From the NCBI RefSeq assembly GCF_014084125.1, contig NZ_CP048405.1, positions 1,984,001-2,048,000 of the forward strand: a stretch of 64,000 nucleotides of DNA. Direction: 5' to 3'. The position numbers and the translations under genes were made by a program. How positions within the stretch are numbered: the first letter of the stretch is position 1; each line of letters opens with the position of its first letter. Source of the stretch: Streptacidiphilus sp. PB12-B1b (lineage in GTDB: Bacteria > Actinomycetota > Actinomycetes > Streptomycetales > Streptomycetaceae). The notes below the pieces were generated by a model. That model was not told the origin of the DNA, searched no databases, and worked only from the letters and a program-made list of their open reading frames with translations. Below, piece after piece: positions 18,488 to 27,051 of this stretch.

Positions 18488-18769
18488 CTACTCGTCCAGG
18501 CCGATGGCGAAGGCCGCGTCCAGGTCGTGCCGGGAGTAGGTGCGGAAGGCGATGTGGGTCTCCGTGCTGACCACTCCCGGCACCTGGTTGACGTGCCCGG
18601 GGATGACGTCCGCCAGGTCCTCGTGCGCCCGCACCCGGACCATCGCCACCAGGTCGTAGGTGCCGGTGACGGAGTACACCTCGCTGACGCCCTCCAGGGC
18701 CGCGATCGTCTCGGCGATCTCGGGGATCCGGTCGACGCTGGTCTTGATGAGCACGATCGCGGTGATCAC
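18488..18769 (-). CDS. Lrp/AsnC ligand-binding domain protein without HTH
   Basis: A 93-residue stand-alone RAM (Lrp ligand-binding) domain: ITAIVLIKTSVDRIPEIAE, then the GVSEVYSVTGTYDLVAMVR and GVVSTETHIAF strands typical of the fold. There is no DNA-binding domain, so it may bind amino acids and modulate a full Lrp partner, or act as a small oligomeric sensor. GTG 18769 overlaps the rhomboid stop (GTGA), with AGGAGA eight bases upstream. It is co-transcribed with the rhomboid gene. Confidence 0.85.
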   Translation of the reverse strand: MITAIVLIKTSVDRIPEIAETIAALEGVSEVYSVTGTYDLVAMVRVRAHEDLADVIPGHVNQVPGVVSTETHIAFRTYSRHDLDAAFAIGLDE

Positions 18770-19530
18770 GGGTAGGTCTCCTGGGAGGGTGGCAGTGCGG
18801 TGGGCCCAGCGTAGCCGCGCCCGCGCCTGCGGCAGTAGAGCAGCCAGGCGAAGAGGAAGCCTCCGGCGAAGCCGATCAGGTGCGCCGCGTAGGCGACGTC
18901 CGGGGAGGCCGCGCCGGGGGAGCGCAGCGACAGTCCCTGGATGACGAACCACAGCCCGAGCACCGCCCACGCCGGGAAGCGCAGCGGCAGGAACAGCAGC
19001 AGCGGGACGACCGTGGTCACCCGCGCCCGGGGGTACAGCCGCAGGTACGCCCCCAGCACCCCGGCGATCGCCCCGGACGCCCCCACCAGCGACTGCCCGC
19101 CGCTGGCGCCGTGCAGCTCGACCAGGGCGTAGCCGTACGTCGCCAGGTAGCCCACGGCCACGTAGAAGAGGAGGTAGGGCAGGCGTCCCATGCGCTCCTC
19201 GGCCATGGTGCCGAAGACGTAGAGGAACACCATGTTGCCGAGCAGGTGCATCCAGCCGGCGTGGACGAACATGGCGGTCAGCACCGACAGTGCCGGGATG
19301 CCGGGGAACTCGCCGGGCCGGGCCTGGTTGTCCAGCAGCTCCCGGGGGACGACGCCCCAGTGCAGGAAGTACGCCTGCTCCACGGCGGCCCGGTGCGCCC
19401 CGGAGCCGTACAGCGGGTCCAGCCCGGAGGCGGGCCCGACCAGGAAGACGGCGACGTTCACCGCGATCAGCAGGCAGGTCACCACCGGCAGGCTGCGGAG
19501 CGGGCTCTCGGCACGTACCGGTGTCACCAT
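18766..19530 (-). CDS. Rhomboid-family intramembrane serine protease
   Basis: A 254-residue membrane protease with six or seven helices. The catalytic Ser is in GASGAIAGVLG and the His in AAHLIGFAGG. HAGWMHLLGNMVFLYVFG supplies the HxxxN loop-1/TM2 motif. It cleaves transmembrane substrates inside the membrane; the target is unknown. The start is ATG 19530 or the adjacent GTG 19527, which fits the GGGAG spacing better. It overlaps the Lrp-like gene by four bases. Confidence 0.92.
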   Translation of the reverse strand: MVTPVRAESPLRSLPVVTCLLIAVNVAVFLVGPASGLDPLYGSGAHRAAVEQAYFLHWGVVPRELLDNQARPGEFPGIPALSVLTAMFVHAGWMHLLGNMVFLYVFGTMAEERMGRLPYLLFYVAVGYLATYGYALVELHGASGGQSLVGASGAIAGVLGAYLRLYPRARVTTVVPLLLFLPLRFPAWAVLGLWFVIQGLSLRSPGAASPDVAYAAHLIGFAGGFLFAWLLYCRRRGRGYAGPTALPPSQETYP

Positions 19531-19680
19531 GCTCCCAGCATTGCCCGGCGGGGCCGAAAGGGCCGCGCTGGGCTGGGACGTGTGGGGGACGGCGTCCCGG
19601 CGCGCGGGGGTAGGCCATAGGGTTCTGGGGTAGCCGCATCCGGGACGACCGGGTGTCCCGCGAACCGAGAGGACCGCCCC

Positions 19681-19953
19681 ATGACCGTCCCCCTGCCCAC
19701 CGAGGGGACCAGGTGGCGCTGCACCCTGTGCGGCAACCTGACCCGCTTCGACGTCACGCGCTCCTCCCGGGTGGTCGAGTTCGTCCACCTGGACCTGGCG
19801 GGGGAGCCCCGGGTCGAGGAGCGCGAGGTGCTCAGCGAGACCGTCGAGTCGGTGCGGTGCCGCTGGTGCAGCGCGGTGGACCAGGTGGAACTGGTCGACC
19901 GGCCCGGTGCGGAGGCCGAGGCGGCGGCGCAGGCGGAGCGTTCCGAGGGCTAG
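19681..19953 (+). CDS. Small zinc-ribbon protein
   Basis: A 90-residue protein with two CxxC knuckles, CTLCGN (residues 14-19) and CRWCSA (about 60-65), which should bind one zinc ion as a ribbon. The C-terminal 20 residues are Ala/Glu rich and probably disordered. ATG 19681 has GAGAGGA upstream. It lies about 100 bases before the NYN-domain gene on the same strand and may be co-transcribed with it. No specific function can be assigned; a nucleic-acid or protein adaptor is possible. Confidence 0.75.
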   Translation: MTVPLPTEGTRWRCTLCGNLTRFDVTRSSRVVEFVHLDLAGEPRVEEREVLSETVESVRCRWCSAVDQVELVDRPGAEAEAAAQAERSEG

Positions 19954-20055
19954 TACCCGGCTTCGGGTAGTGGCGCAGTGACGAGTGGGGGGCTGGACGG
20001 GCGAGAATGGTCACCAGGCGGGCGACGCCCGGGGACCGGATCGGAGATACAGGAC

Positions 20056-21636
20056 GTGGTGGATTCAGACAGGGCGGACAGCGCCGGGGGCCCGCAGCGG
20101 CTCGACGACGCGGCGCCGGTCCCTGCGCTGCCCGCGCCGCACACCGCTCTCCGGCCCGCCCCGCCCACACCCGACACCACCGTCGACGCCGGGGCCGAAG
20201 CCGAGCCCGATGCTGCTGCCGACGCCGCACCTGACGCCGCTGCCGCGCCCGACGCCGCTGCCGACGCCGCGCCCGCGCCCGAGGTCGATCCCGACGCCGA
20301 GGCCGCGGCGGATGCGGCCGGGGCGGGGGAGCAGTTGGAGCGGCCGTTGCCGGAGGGGGTGCGGCGGCGGGTGGTGGGCATCGCCGCCGACGCCCTGGCG
20401 GCCGTGCCCTCGGCCGAGCTGCCGCCGCGGCTGCGCCCGTACGCCAAGTTCACCCCGGTCCAGCGGGCCCGGCGCGGCTCCACGGCCATCGCCGCCGCGC
20501 TGGAGGCCGACCCGCAGTTCCGGCTGCGGATAGCGGACCGGGTCCGGCTCGGACAGCCGGACCTGGTCAGCGTCCTGGAGTCGGGCGTGGTCCCGGCCGC
20601 CGTCGATCCGCTGGACGTCGCCGCCGTCGCCTACCTGCTGCGCCCGGCGGGCTGGAGCCGGCTGGTCGGCGAGGCGGGGGAGGAGGTCGAGCGGGTCGAG
20701 TCGGAGGGCGCCGCGGCCGAGTCCGCGCGGCTGGTCGAGAAGCTCCAGGCGGAGCTGTCGGCGCTGCGCGACACCGCCCGGGCCGACGCCGAGCGCAGCC
20801 GCAGCGAGCTGGACGCGGCGAAGAAGGAGGGCGACTCGCTCCGCCGGAAGCTGCGCAGCCTGGAGGCGGACACCCGGCGCGCCGAGGCGGTCACCCGCAA
20901 GGTGACCGCCGAGCTGGAGGCGCTGCGGTCGTCCGGGGCGACCGAACGCGGCGCGGTGGACAGCGAGTTGCGCCGGCTCAAGCACCGTCTGGCCGAGGCC
21001 GAGTCGGCGCTGGAGGCGTCCAAGCGGGCCTCGCGCGAGGGGCGCAGCGCGGAGGACATGCGGCTGCGGCTGCTGCTGGACGTGGTGCTGCAGGGCGCGC
21101 AGGGGTTGCAGCGGGAGCTGGGCCTGCCGCCGCTGTCCGGCCGTCCGGCCGAGTCGGTGGAGGCGGTCTCGCCGACCACGGCCTCCCCGCACGACGTGGC
21201 CCGCAGGGCGCTGGACGCGGACGATCCGGCGCTGCTGGACCAGCTGCTGCAGCTGCCGCTGGCGCACCTGGTGGTGGACGGCTACAACGTCACCAAGAGC
21301 GGCTATCCGACGCTGCCGCTGGAGAAGCAGCGGGCCCGGCTGCTGAACGGCCTGTCGCTGCTGGCCCGGCACAGCGGCGCCGAGGTGACCTGCGTGTTCG
21401 ACGGCAAGGATCTGGACGCGCCGGTGCCGATGGCGCCGCCGCGCGGGGTGCGGGTGCTGTTCAGCCGTTCGGGCGAGACCGCCGACGAGCTGATCCGGCG
21501 GCTGGTGCGGGCCGAGCCGGAGGGGCGCCCGGTGGTGGTGGTCTCCACCGACCGCGAGGTGGCGGACGGCGTGCGCAAGGCCGGGGCGCGTCCGGTGCCC
21601 TCGGCGATGCTGCTGCGGCGACTGGTCCGCACCTGA
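20056..21636 (+). CDS. NYN-domain (YacP-like) putative RNA-binding protein
   Basis: A 526-residue protein in three parts: an Ala/Asp/Pro-rich, probably disordered N-terminus (to about residue 95); a helical middle with a long coiled coil (about 200-310, repeated Leu/Glu/Arg heptads); and a C-terminal NYN domain (about 375-526) beginning VVDGYNVTKSGYP with later VFDGKD and VVSTDREV acidic strands. NYN domains are PIN-like metal-dependent nucleases in RNA processing. The start is uncertain: GTG 20056 (GGAG upstream) was chosen, but GTG 19978 is also in frame. It ends 225 bases before the NlpC/P60 cluster. Confidence 0.82.
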   Translation: MVDSDRADSAGGPQRLDDAAPVPALPAPHTALRPAPPTPDTTVDAGAEAEPDAAADAAPDAAAAPDAAADAAPAPEVDPDAEAAADAAGAGEQLERPLPEGVRRRVVGIAADALAAVPSAELPPRLRPYAKFTPVQRARRGSTAIAAALEADPQFRLRIADRVRLGQPDLVSVLESGVVPAAVDPLDVAAVAYLLRPAGWSRLVGEAGEEVERVESEGAAAESARLVEKLQAELSALRDTARADAERSRSELDAAKKEGDSLRRKLRSLEADTRRAEAVTRKVTAELEALRSSGATERGAVDSELRRLKHRLAEAESALEASKRASREGRSAEDMRLRLLLDVVLQGAQGLQRELGLPPLSGRPAESVEAVSPTTASPHDVARRALDADDPALLDQLLQLPLAHLVVDGYNVTKSGYPTLPLEKQRARLLNGLSLLARHSGAEVTCVFDGKDLDAPVPMAPPRGVRVLFSRSGETADELIRRLVRAEPEGRPVVVVSTDREVADGVRKAGARPVPSAMLLRRLVRT

Positions 21637-21742
21637 AGGTCCGTTTCATCCGATTACTGAGACGGACATTCTTCGCATTAGCTGACTGTTTTCGCCCTGA
21701 GGGCGACAGATTGATATCGATCTCACTAGTCTCTGCTCTCGA

Positions 21743-21810
21743 ACCTCTGTCCTGACGATCGCCCGACCGGGTGATGCGGGGGTTCCCGCCCGTGCCCGGG
21801 CGTCGCAGCG
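21743..21810 (+). other. Possible ydaO riboswitch remnant in leader of first NlpC/P60 gene
   Basis: The leader contains CGAACC, CGATCGCCCGACCGGGTGA and GCGGGGGTTCCCGCC in the same order and spacing as the 5' third of the c-di-AMP riboswitch at 23115-23168. The rest of the aptamer, including the diagnostic 3' block, is missing. It may be a decayed copy or a simple attenuator hairpin. Confidence 0.4.
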
Positions 21811-21861
21811 GGGGTCGCGGCGCGGGCCCCTCGGCGGTCGCCGGAAGGGAACTGAGACCTC

Positions 21862-22914
21862 GTGGCCTCACATCGCCGCCCGAAGCAACCGAGCCGCGCC
21901 CGCGTGTCGGTCCTCACTGCTGCGGCGGCGACGGCCGTAGCGATCTCGGCGCAGGCCGGTGCGCAGGCGGCGCCCAAGCTGACGCTCAGCCAGGCCACCA
22001 AGGAGGTGGCGGCGGACCGGCAGGCGGCCGACGCGGCGGGACAGAAGTACGACCAGGCGCAGAGCCAGGAGCAGGCGCTGCAGCAGCGGGTGGCGCTGCT
22101 GCAGAACGAGATCGCCCGCGAGCAGTCCACCATCAACACCGAGGAGGCCCAGCTGGGCGCCGAGGCGGCGGCCCAGTACCGGACCGGTGCGGTGGACCCC
22201 TCGGTGCAGCTGATGCTCTCCACCGACCCGACCGCCTACCTCAACCAGGCGTCGGTCCAGGGCGAGCTGGACTCCAGCCAGGCCGCGGTCTTCTCGGGCG
22301 TGGAGGCGCAGCAGCAGCTGCTGGACCGGCAGAAGGCCCAGGCCACCGCCGAGCTGGCGGCCGAGCAGGCGCTGCTCAAGCAGATGCAGCAGAACAAGGC
22401 CGCCGCGCAGTCCCAGCTGAAGAAGGCGCAGACGGTGATGGCCTCGCTGACGCCGGTTCAGCAGGCGCAGGTGAACGGCGGTGGCGGCGGCGGGTACGGC
22501 TCGATCGGCGGCGACCGCAACGGCTCCACCATGTCCCCCAGCCAGGTCGACCTGAGCGGCATCTCCGCCGCGGCGCAGACGGCGATGCGGGCGGCGCTCA
22601 GCAAGGTCGGCGTCGCGCCGTACCAGTGGGCCGGCGCCGGGCCGGACGCCTTCGACTGCTCGGGCCTGGTGATGTGGGCCTACGCGCACGCCGGCATCAG
22701 CCTGCCGCACTCCTCCTACGCCGACGAGTCGGTGGGCAGCTACGTCAGCCCGTCGGACATCCAGGTGGGCGACATCGTGGTGCTGGAGGACGGCGCGCAC
22801 GTCGGCCTGTACGCGGGCAACGGCATGCTGCTGAACGCCCCGGAGTACGGCTACACCGTCTCCATCATGCCGATCTCCGACTTCGGCGGGGTCGTCGCCG
22901 TCCGCCGCATCTGA
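21862..22914 (+). CDS. Secreted NlpC/P60 (C40) peptidoglycan hydrolase, paralogue 1
   Basis: A 350-residue exported endopeptidase that probably cuts the gamma-D-Glu-diamino acid bond of wall peptides. The order is: signal peptide (MASHRRPK... to about residue 37), long coiled coil rich in Gln/Ala (40-195) like the RipA/Rv2190c type, Gly-rich linker, then the NlpC/P60 domain (about 240-350). The nucleophile Cys is in DAFDCSGLVMW, the His in HVGLYAGNG; the third position is Asn in LLNAPEYG rather than His. GTG 21862 is the start. It is the first of three tandem paralogues sharing MASHRR and the NEIA coiled-coil segment. Confidence 0.93.
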   Translation: MASHRRPKQPSRARVSVLTAAAATAVAISAQAGAQAAPKLTLSQATKEVAADRQAADAAGQKYDQAQSQEQALQQRVALLQNEIAREQSTINTEEAQLGAEAAAQYRTGAVDPSVQLMLSTDPTAYLNQASVQGELDSSQAAVFSGVEAQQQLLDRQKAQATAELAAEQALLKQMQQNKAAAQSQLKKAQTVMASLTPVQQAQVNGGGGGGYGSIGGDRNGSTMSPSQVDLSGISAAAQTAMRAALSKVGVAPYQWAGAGPDAFDCSGLVMWAYAHAGISLPHSSYADESVGSYVSPSDIQVGDIVVLEDGAHVGLYAGNGMLLNAPEYGYTVSIMPISDFGGVVAVRRI

Positions 22915-23077
22915 CGCTGCCCTCCCGTGATGTGACTGTTACCACATCTGTCCCCCTGGTTCGACCGTTCTGACCGTTTTGGCAGCGATGTCGACGGCAT
23001 ACGGTCACCATGGGACTGCGGTGCGTCGCTGTTCCGACAGGAAATCGAAGCGTCAGAAACATTTTCCTGACAATGAT

Positions 23078-23107
23078 TTGAACGGATCACGGTTGGGTCA
23101 CTAGTGT
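23078..23107 (+). promoter_or_regulatory. Promoter before c-di-AMP riboswitch
   Basis: TTGAAC (23078-23083) and TAGTGT (23102-23107) with an 18-base spacer, directly upstream of the riboswitch, in a locally AT-richer stretch. This is a good main-sigma-factor match. Confidence 0.6.
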
Positions 23108-23111
23108 CGGG

Positions 23112-23335
23112 GGCCGAACCACCGCGACGTCGATCACCCGGTCCGGGTGGCAGCGGAGGTTCCCGCCGAGTCCGAGGCGTGGCAGGGCGCTCGCCGCCCA
23201 CAGGGGATGCCGACAACTCGGAGCCGGGGAACCACTTGTTCCTCGGGGTGAATCGACGCCAGGCCGGCTCCCAGCCGGTGAAGCGCCGTAGGGCGATCTT
23301 CCAGCCCGAACCCGTCAGCTCACCCGGTAGGCGGA
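23112..23335 (+). ncRNA. c-di-AMP riboswitch (ydaO-yuaA type)
   Basis: Leader RNA of the second NlpC/P60 gene. Conserved blocks are all present in order: GGCCGAACC at the 5' end, GGAGCCGGGGAACC and CTCGGGGTGAAT in the centre, and CAGCCCGAACCCGTCAGCT with AGGCG at the 3' end. Streptomyces uses this riboswitch ahead of wall hydrolase genes such as rpfA, where c-di-AMP turns expression off. The region also fills most of the 446-base gap between the two hydrolase genes. Confidence 0.93.
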
Positions 23336-23360
23336 CGTAGGAAGAAGGAGTACCGCCTTC

Positions 23361-24428
23361 GTGGCGTCCCACCGTCGTCCCAAATCGCCGGGTCGTACCC
23401 GGGTGACCGTGCTCACCGCCGCCGCGGTCACCGCCGTGGCCATCGCCGCCAACGCGCAGTCCGCGCAGGCCGCTCCCACGCCCACCACCGCGTCGCTCAA
23501 GGCGCAGGTCGAGCAGCTGAACACCGCCTCCGACACCGCCGTGCAGAAGTACGACGCGGCGCAGGAACAGCAGCAGCAGCTGCAGAAGCAGGTCACCACC
23601 CTGCAGAACGAGATCGCCCGGCAGCAGGCCGCGGTCAACGCCCGGGAGGCGAGCCTGGGGGCCACCGCCGCCGCGCAGTACCGCGAGGGCACGATCGACC
23701 CCTCGGTGCAGCTGATGCTCTCCTCCGACCCCACGGACTATCTGGACCAGGCGTCCATGAACCAGCAGGTGGACAACAACCAGGCGACCACACTGTCCTC
23801 GCTGCAGACCGAGCAGGCCACCCTGGACAACGAGAAGTCCGACGCCGAGGGCAAGCTCAAGGCCCTGGACGCCACCAGCAAGCAGCTGGCCGAGGCCAAG
23901 GCCCAGGTGCAGCAGAAGCTGGCCGCCGCGCAGGCCAAGCTGAACTCCTTCACCGCCGCCCAGCGCGCCGCGGTCAACGTGGCCCTGAACACCGCGCCGG
24001 CCACCACCACCGCGCACGTCGGCAGTGGCGGCAGCAGCTACGGCAGCAGCGCCGACCTGGGCCACTCCGCCCCCGGCGACTCGGTCGAGGCCGCCGCCTT
24101 CGCCGCCGCGCAGACCCGCATCGGCGACGCGTACGTCTACGGCGACACCGGCCCGACCACCTTCGACTGCTCCGGTCTGATGATGTGGGCCTACGCCAAG
24201 GCCGGCATGGACATCGGCCGCACCACCTACGACCAGATCGACGTGGGCACCCCGGTGTCCAGCGTGTCCGACCTCCAGGTCGGCGACCTGATCTTCTTCA
24301 ACGACGACTCCCACGTGGGCATGTACGCCGGCAACGGCATCGTGCTGCACGCGCCGCACCCCGGCGCGGAGGTGCGCTACGAGTCGCTCAGCACCATCGG
24401 CTCCATCTACGCGATGCGCCACCTCTAG
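23361..24428 (+). CDS. Secreted NlpC/P60 (C40) peptidoglycan hydrolase, paralogue 2
   Basis: A 355-residue exported hydrolase with the same plan as its upstream neighbour: signal peptide (to about residue 36), coiled coil (38-210) and a C-terminal NlpC/P60 domain (about 240-355). The catalytic Cys lies in TTFDCSGLMMW, the His in HVGMYAGNG and the second His in VLHAPHPG. GTG 23361 has GAAGGAG ten bases upstream, immediately after the c-di-AMP riboswitch, so expression should respond to c-di-AMP (osmotic and wall state). Its coiled coil and catalytic domain are closest to paralogues 1 and 3 in this cluster. Confidence 0.95.
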   Translation: MASHRRPKSPGRTRVTVLTAAAVTAVAIAANAQSAQAAPTPTTASLKAQVEQLNTASDTAVQKYDAAQEQQQQLQKQVTTLQNEIARQQAAVNAREASLGATAAAQYREGTIDPSVQLMLSSDPTDYLDQASMNQQVDNNQATTLSSLQTEQATLDNEKSDAEGKLKALDATSKQLAEAKAQVQQKLAAAQAKLNSFTAAQRAAVNVALNTAPATTTAHVGSGGSSYGSSADLGHSAPGDSVEAAAFAAAQTRIGDAYVYGDTGPTTFDCSGLMMWAYAKAGMDIGRTTYDQIDVGTPVSSVSDLQVGDLIFFNDDSHVGMYAGNGIVLHAPHPGAEVRYESLSTIGSIYAMRHL

Positions 24429-24737
24429 CCTGCGGGCCACCGGTCCTCCGGTGGCACCGAACAGCGGCACGGGTCCGACTCCCCACCGGGGAGCGGGCCC
24501 GTCGGCGTACCCGGCCCCGCCCAGGTCGCGGGCGGCCCCGCCGATGTGTGCGAAATGGGCGAATATTTTCGCTGTTGTGGGGGTTTGGACTAGCCGCGTC
24601 GGACTCGCTAACGTCTGGCCTCGGCCCTCCGTGTCGTCGACCGCCCTCCCCGGGCGGCGCCGGGGGCCGCCAGGCCCGTACCGACGCAGCCGACGTCGCG
24701 CCCCGGGCCCGGCACCGGACGAACGGAGCCCGCCCAC
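24429..24737 (+). other. 309-base gap before third NlpC/P60 gene
   Basis: No gene seen. It holds a good promoter, TTGGAC (24585-24590), 18-base spacer, TAACGT (24609-24614), then a GC-rich leader of about 120 bases with several short stems (CCCGGGCGGCGCC region) but none of the ydaO blocks. The first 150 bases after the previous stop show no clear terminator. Confidence 0.55.
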
Positions 24738-25801
24738 GTGGCGTCCCATCGACGTGCCCGACCGCCGGCCCAGGGCCCAGCCGTGGCCGCGCTGTCCCGC
24801 ACCGCCGTCAGCCTGCTGGCCGCCACCGCCGCCGTCCTCGCGGGCGGCGGCAGCGCACTCGCCGACCCCGGCGCGCCCACCACCCCGAGGGCGTCCAGCA
24901 GCAGATCACCGCGCTCTACGGGCAGGCCGAGGTGGCCGGGCAGCGCTACGACGGCGCGGTCGAGCAGGCGCGCGCCCTCCAGCGCGAGACCGCGCAGCTC
25001 CAGCAGCACATCGCCGCCGAACAGCAGGACGTCGACGACCTCACCCAGGGCATGGGCGCGCTGGCCGCCGCCCAGTACCGCCAGGGCGGCGGCATGGACC
25101 CGGTGATGCAACTGATGTTCAGCTCCGACCCGGAGCAGTACCTGGAGCGGGCCACCACCATGGACGAGGCGGACGGCGCGCTCGCCACCACGCTGCATTC
25201 GATCCGGGCCGAGGAGCAGCAATTGGACCGGGACCGGGCGCTGGCGGCCGGGCAGCTGGCCCGGCTGGAGCAGGTCCGGCAGACGGTCGCGGGCAGCAAG
25301 GCCGAGGTCCAGCACCGGATCGGCCGCGCCCAGGCGCTGCTGGCCACCCTCTCCGGCGCCCAGCGCCAGCAGCTGGCGCAGGCCGAGGACAGCGCTGCCG
25401 ACACCGCCGCCCAGGCCGCCGCCGCGGTGCTGCCGCCCGGCGAGGGGCCCGCCGACAGCCGGGCCGCCGCCGCCCTGGCCGCCGCCCAGTCCGTCCTGGG
25501 CCGGCCCTACGTCTACGGCGCGACCGGACCCGGCGCCTTCGACTGCTCCGGGCTGATGTACTGGTCCTGGCGGCACGCCGGGGTGGTGCTGCCGCGCACC
25601 TCGCAGGAGCAGGCCTTCGCCGGGCGGCGGATCCCGCTCAGCCAGGCCCGGCCCGGGGATCTTGTGATCTACTTCGGCGATATGCACCACGTCGGCATGT
25701 ACGCAGGCAACGGGATGGTCATCCACGCCCCCTACCCGGGTGCCCGGGTGCGGTACGAGCGCGCCACCGACATGCCGATCGCCGAGGTGGTCCGGGTCTG
25801 A
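24738..25801 (+). CDS. Secreted NlpC/P60 hydrolase, paralogue 3, with apparent frameshift
   Basis: The signal peptide (MASHRRARPP... ALADPGAPTT, residues 1-49) is in one frame, and everything after it (PEGVQQQITALYG onward) is in another. One extra C in the CCCC run at 24883-24886 would join them into a 354-residue protein, the same length as its two siblings (350 and 355). The catalytic domain is intact: Cys in GAFDCSGLMYW, His in HVGMYAGNG and VIHAPYPG. It is therefore either a very recent pseudogene or a base-call error in a homopolymer. The next gene starts on its stop codon (TGATG), so coupling would be lost if the frameshift is real. Confidence 0.8.
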
Positions 25802-27051
25802 TGCCGATATCCCGGCGCGGGCTGCTCACCGGCACGGCCGCCGCGCTGCTCGCCGCCGGGGCCGCCGGCTGCGCCGACCGGACCGGGCCCGACCAGGACG
25901 CCGCCGCCCTGGCCCGGCTGCTGGACCGGCGCGCCCGGGCGGTGCTGCGCCGGGACCGGGCCGCGCTGGCGGCCACCGTGCTGCCCGGCGCCACCGCGCT
26001 GCGCACCCGGCAGCTCGCCTGGCTGGACAACCTGGCCCAGGTGCCGCTCGCCGCCTGGGAGTACCGGCTGCAGGCGCTGGACGCCTACCCGCTGCCCGCC
26101 GCCCTGGGCTCCGCCGGGAGCGGCGGCCGGCGCCGCGCCGCGCGGGTTCACCTGCGGTACCGGCTGGCCGGGTTCGACACCGAGCCGGTCACCGCCACCG
26201 CCTACCAGACCTTCGAACGGATCGGCGGCGCCTGGTACCTGGGCTCCGACACCGACCACCCCGGCGGCGACGTCCAGCTGTGGGACCTCGGCCCGGTCAC
26301 CGTCGTGCACGGCCGCTGCTGCCTGGTCCTCGGGCTCGGCTCGGCCGCCGCGCTGCCGCCCTACGCCCGGCTCGCCGACCGGGCGGTACCGGCCGTCAGC
26401 GCGGTGTGGGGCGACGGCTGGGGCCGGCGCACGGTGCTGCTGGTGCCGTCCACCACCCAGCAGTTCGGCAGCCTGCTCGGGGTGGACCCGCAGGGCTTCG
26501 CCGGGACCGCCGCCGTCACCAGTGGCGAGTACGGCGCGGCCGAGGCCGGGCGGACCGAGCGGATCACCGTCAACCCGCCGGTCTGGGCCCAGCTCACCGC
26601 GCTCGGCCGACAGGTCGTCACCACCCATGAGACGACCCACGTGGCGACCCGCGCCGTCACCGACACCTGGACCCCGCGCTGGCTGGCCGAGGGCGCTGCC
26701 AACTGGACCGGCTACCTGGGCACCGGGCTCGGCCCCCGGCAGATCTGCCCGGAGCTGCAGGCCGCCGTCGCCGCCGGACACCTACCCGGACAGCTGCCCC
26801 CGGACAGCGCCTTCGACGGCACCGCGCCCGACCTGGCGCAGACCTACGAGCAGGCCTGGTTCGCCTGCCGGACGATCGTGCTGCGGCACGGGCAGGCCGG
26901 ACTGGTCGGCTTCTACCGCGCCCTCGCCGCCACCGGCGGCAGCGGCGGGCAGCAGGCTGCCGTGGAACAGGCGCTGCGCCGCAGCCTGGGCACCGGCACG
27001 GCCGTGCTCACCGCGCAGTGGCGAGCCGACCTTCTCGCGGCGCTGCGCTGA
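25801..27051 (+). CDS. Secreted lipoprotein with HExxH metalloprotease motif
   Basis: A 416-residue exported protein. The N-terminus has a twin-arginine-like SRRGLL, a hydrophobic stretch and lipobox GAAGC. The middle (30-180) is a globular region of unknown type. The C-terminal half has HETTH (HExxH zinc motif) followed about 20 residues later by WLAEGAAN, the third-ligand Glu pattern of gluzincin/peptidase MA proteins. It is translationally coupled to the upstream NlpC/P60 gene by a one-base overlap (TGATG), suggesting a wall or wall-protein substrate (inference). Its 3' end overlaps the convergent GT87 gene by 44 bases. Confidence 0.82.
   Translation: MPISRRGLLTGTAAALLAAGAAGCADRTGPDQDAAALARLLDRRARAVLRRDRAALAATVLPGATALRTRQLAWLDNLAQVPLAAWEYRLQALDAYPLPAALGSAGSGGRRRAARVHLRYRLAGFDTEPVTATAYQTFERIGGAWYLGSDTDHPGGDVQLWDLGPVTVVHGRCCLVLGLGSAAALPPYARLADRAVPAVSAVWGDGWGRRTVLLVPSTTQQFGSLLGVDPQGFAGTAAVTSGEYGAAEAGRTERITVNPPVWAQLTALGRQVVTTHETTHVATRAVTDTWTPRWLAEGAANWTGYLGTGLGPRQICPELQAAVAAGHLPGQLPPDSAFDGTAPDLAQTYEQAWFACRTIVLRHGQAGLVGFYRALAATGGSGGQQAAVEQALRRSLGTGTAVLTAQWRADLLAALR

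Noticed and set aside
24615..24737. Second c-di-AMP riboswitch before NlpC/P60 paralogue 3
   Set aside because: Looked for the GGGGAACC, GGGGTGAAT and CCCGAACCCGTCAGCT blocks; none is present. Only GC-rich stems remain.
22851..24749. Long minus-strand open frame opposite the NlpC/P60 genes
   Set aside because: Antisense to confirmed genes and to the riboswitch, Gly/Val/Arg-rich with no domain, no ribosome site. A GC-frame shadow.
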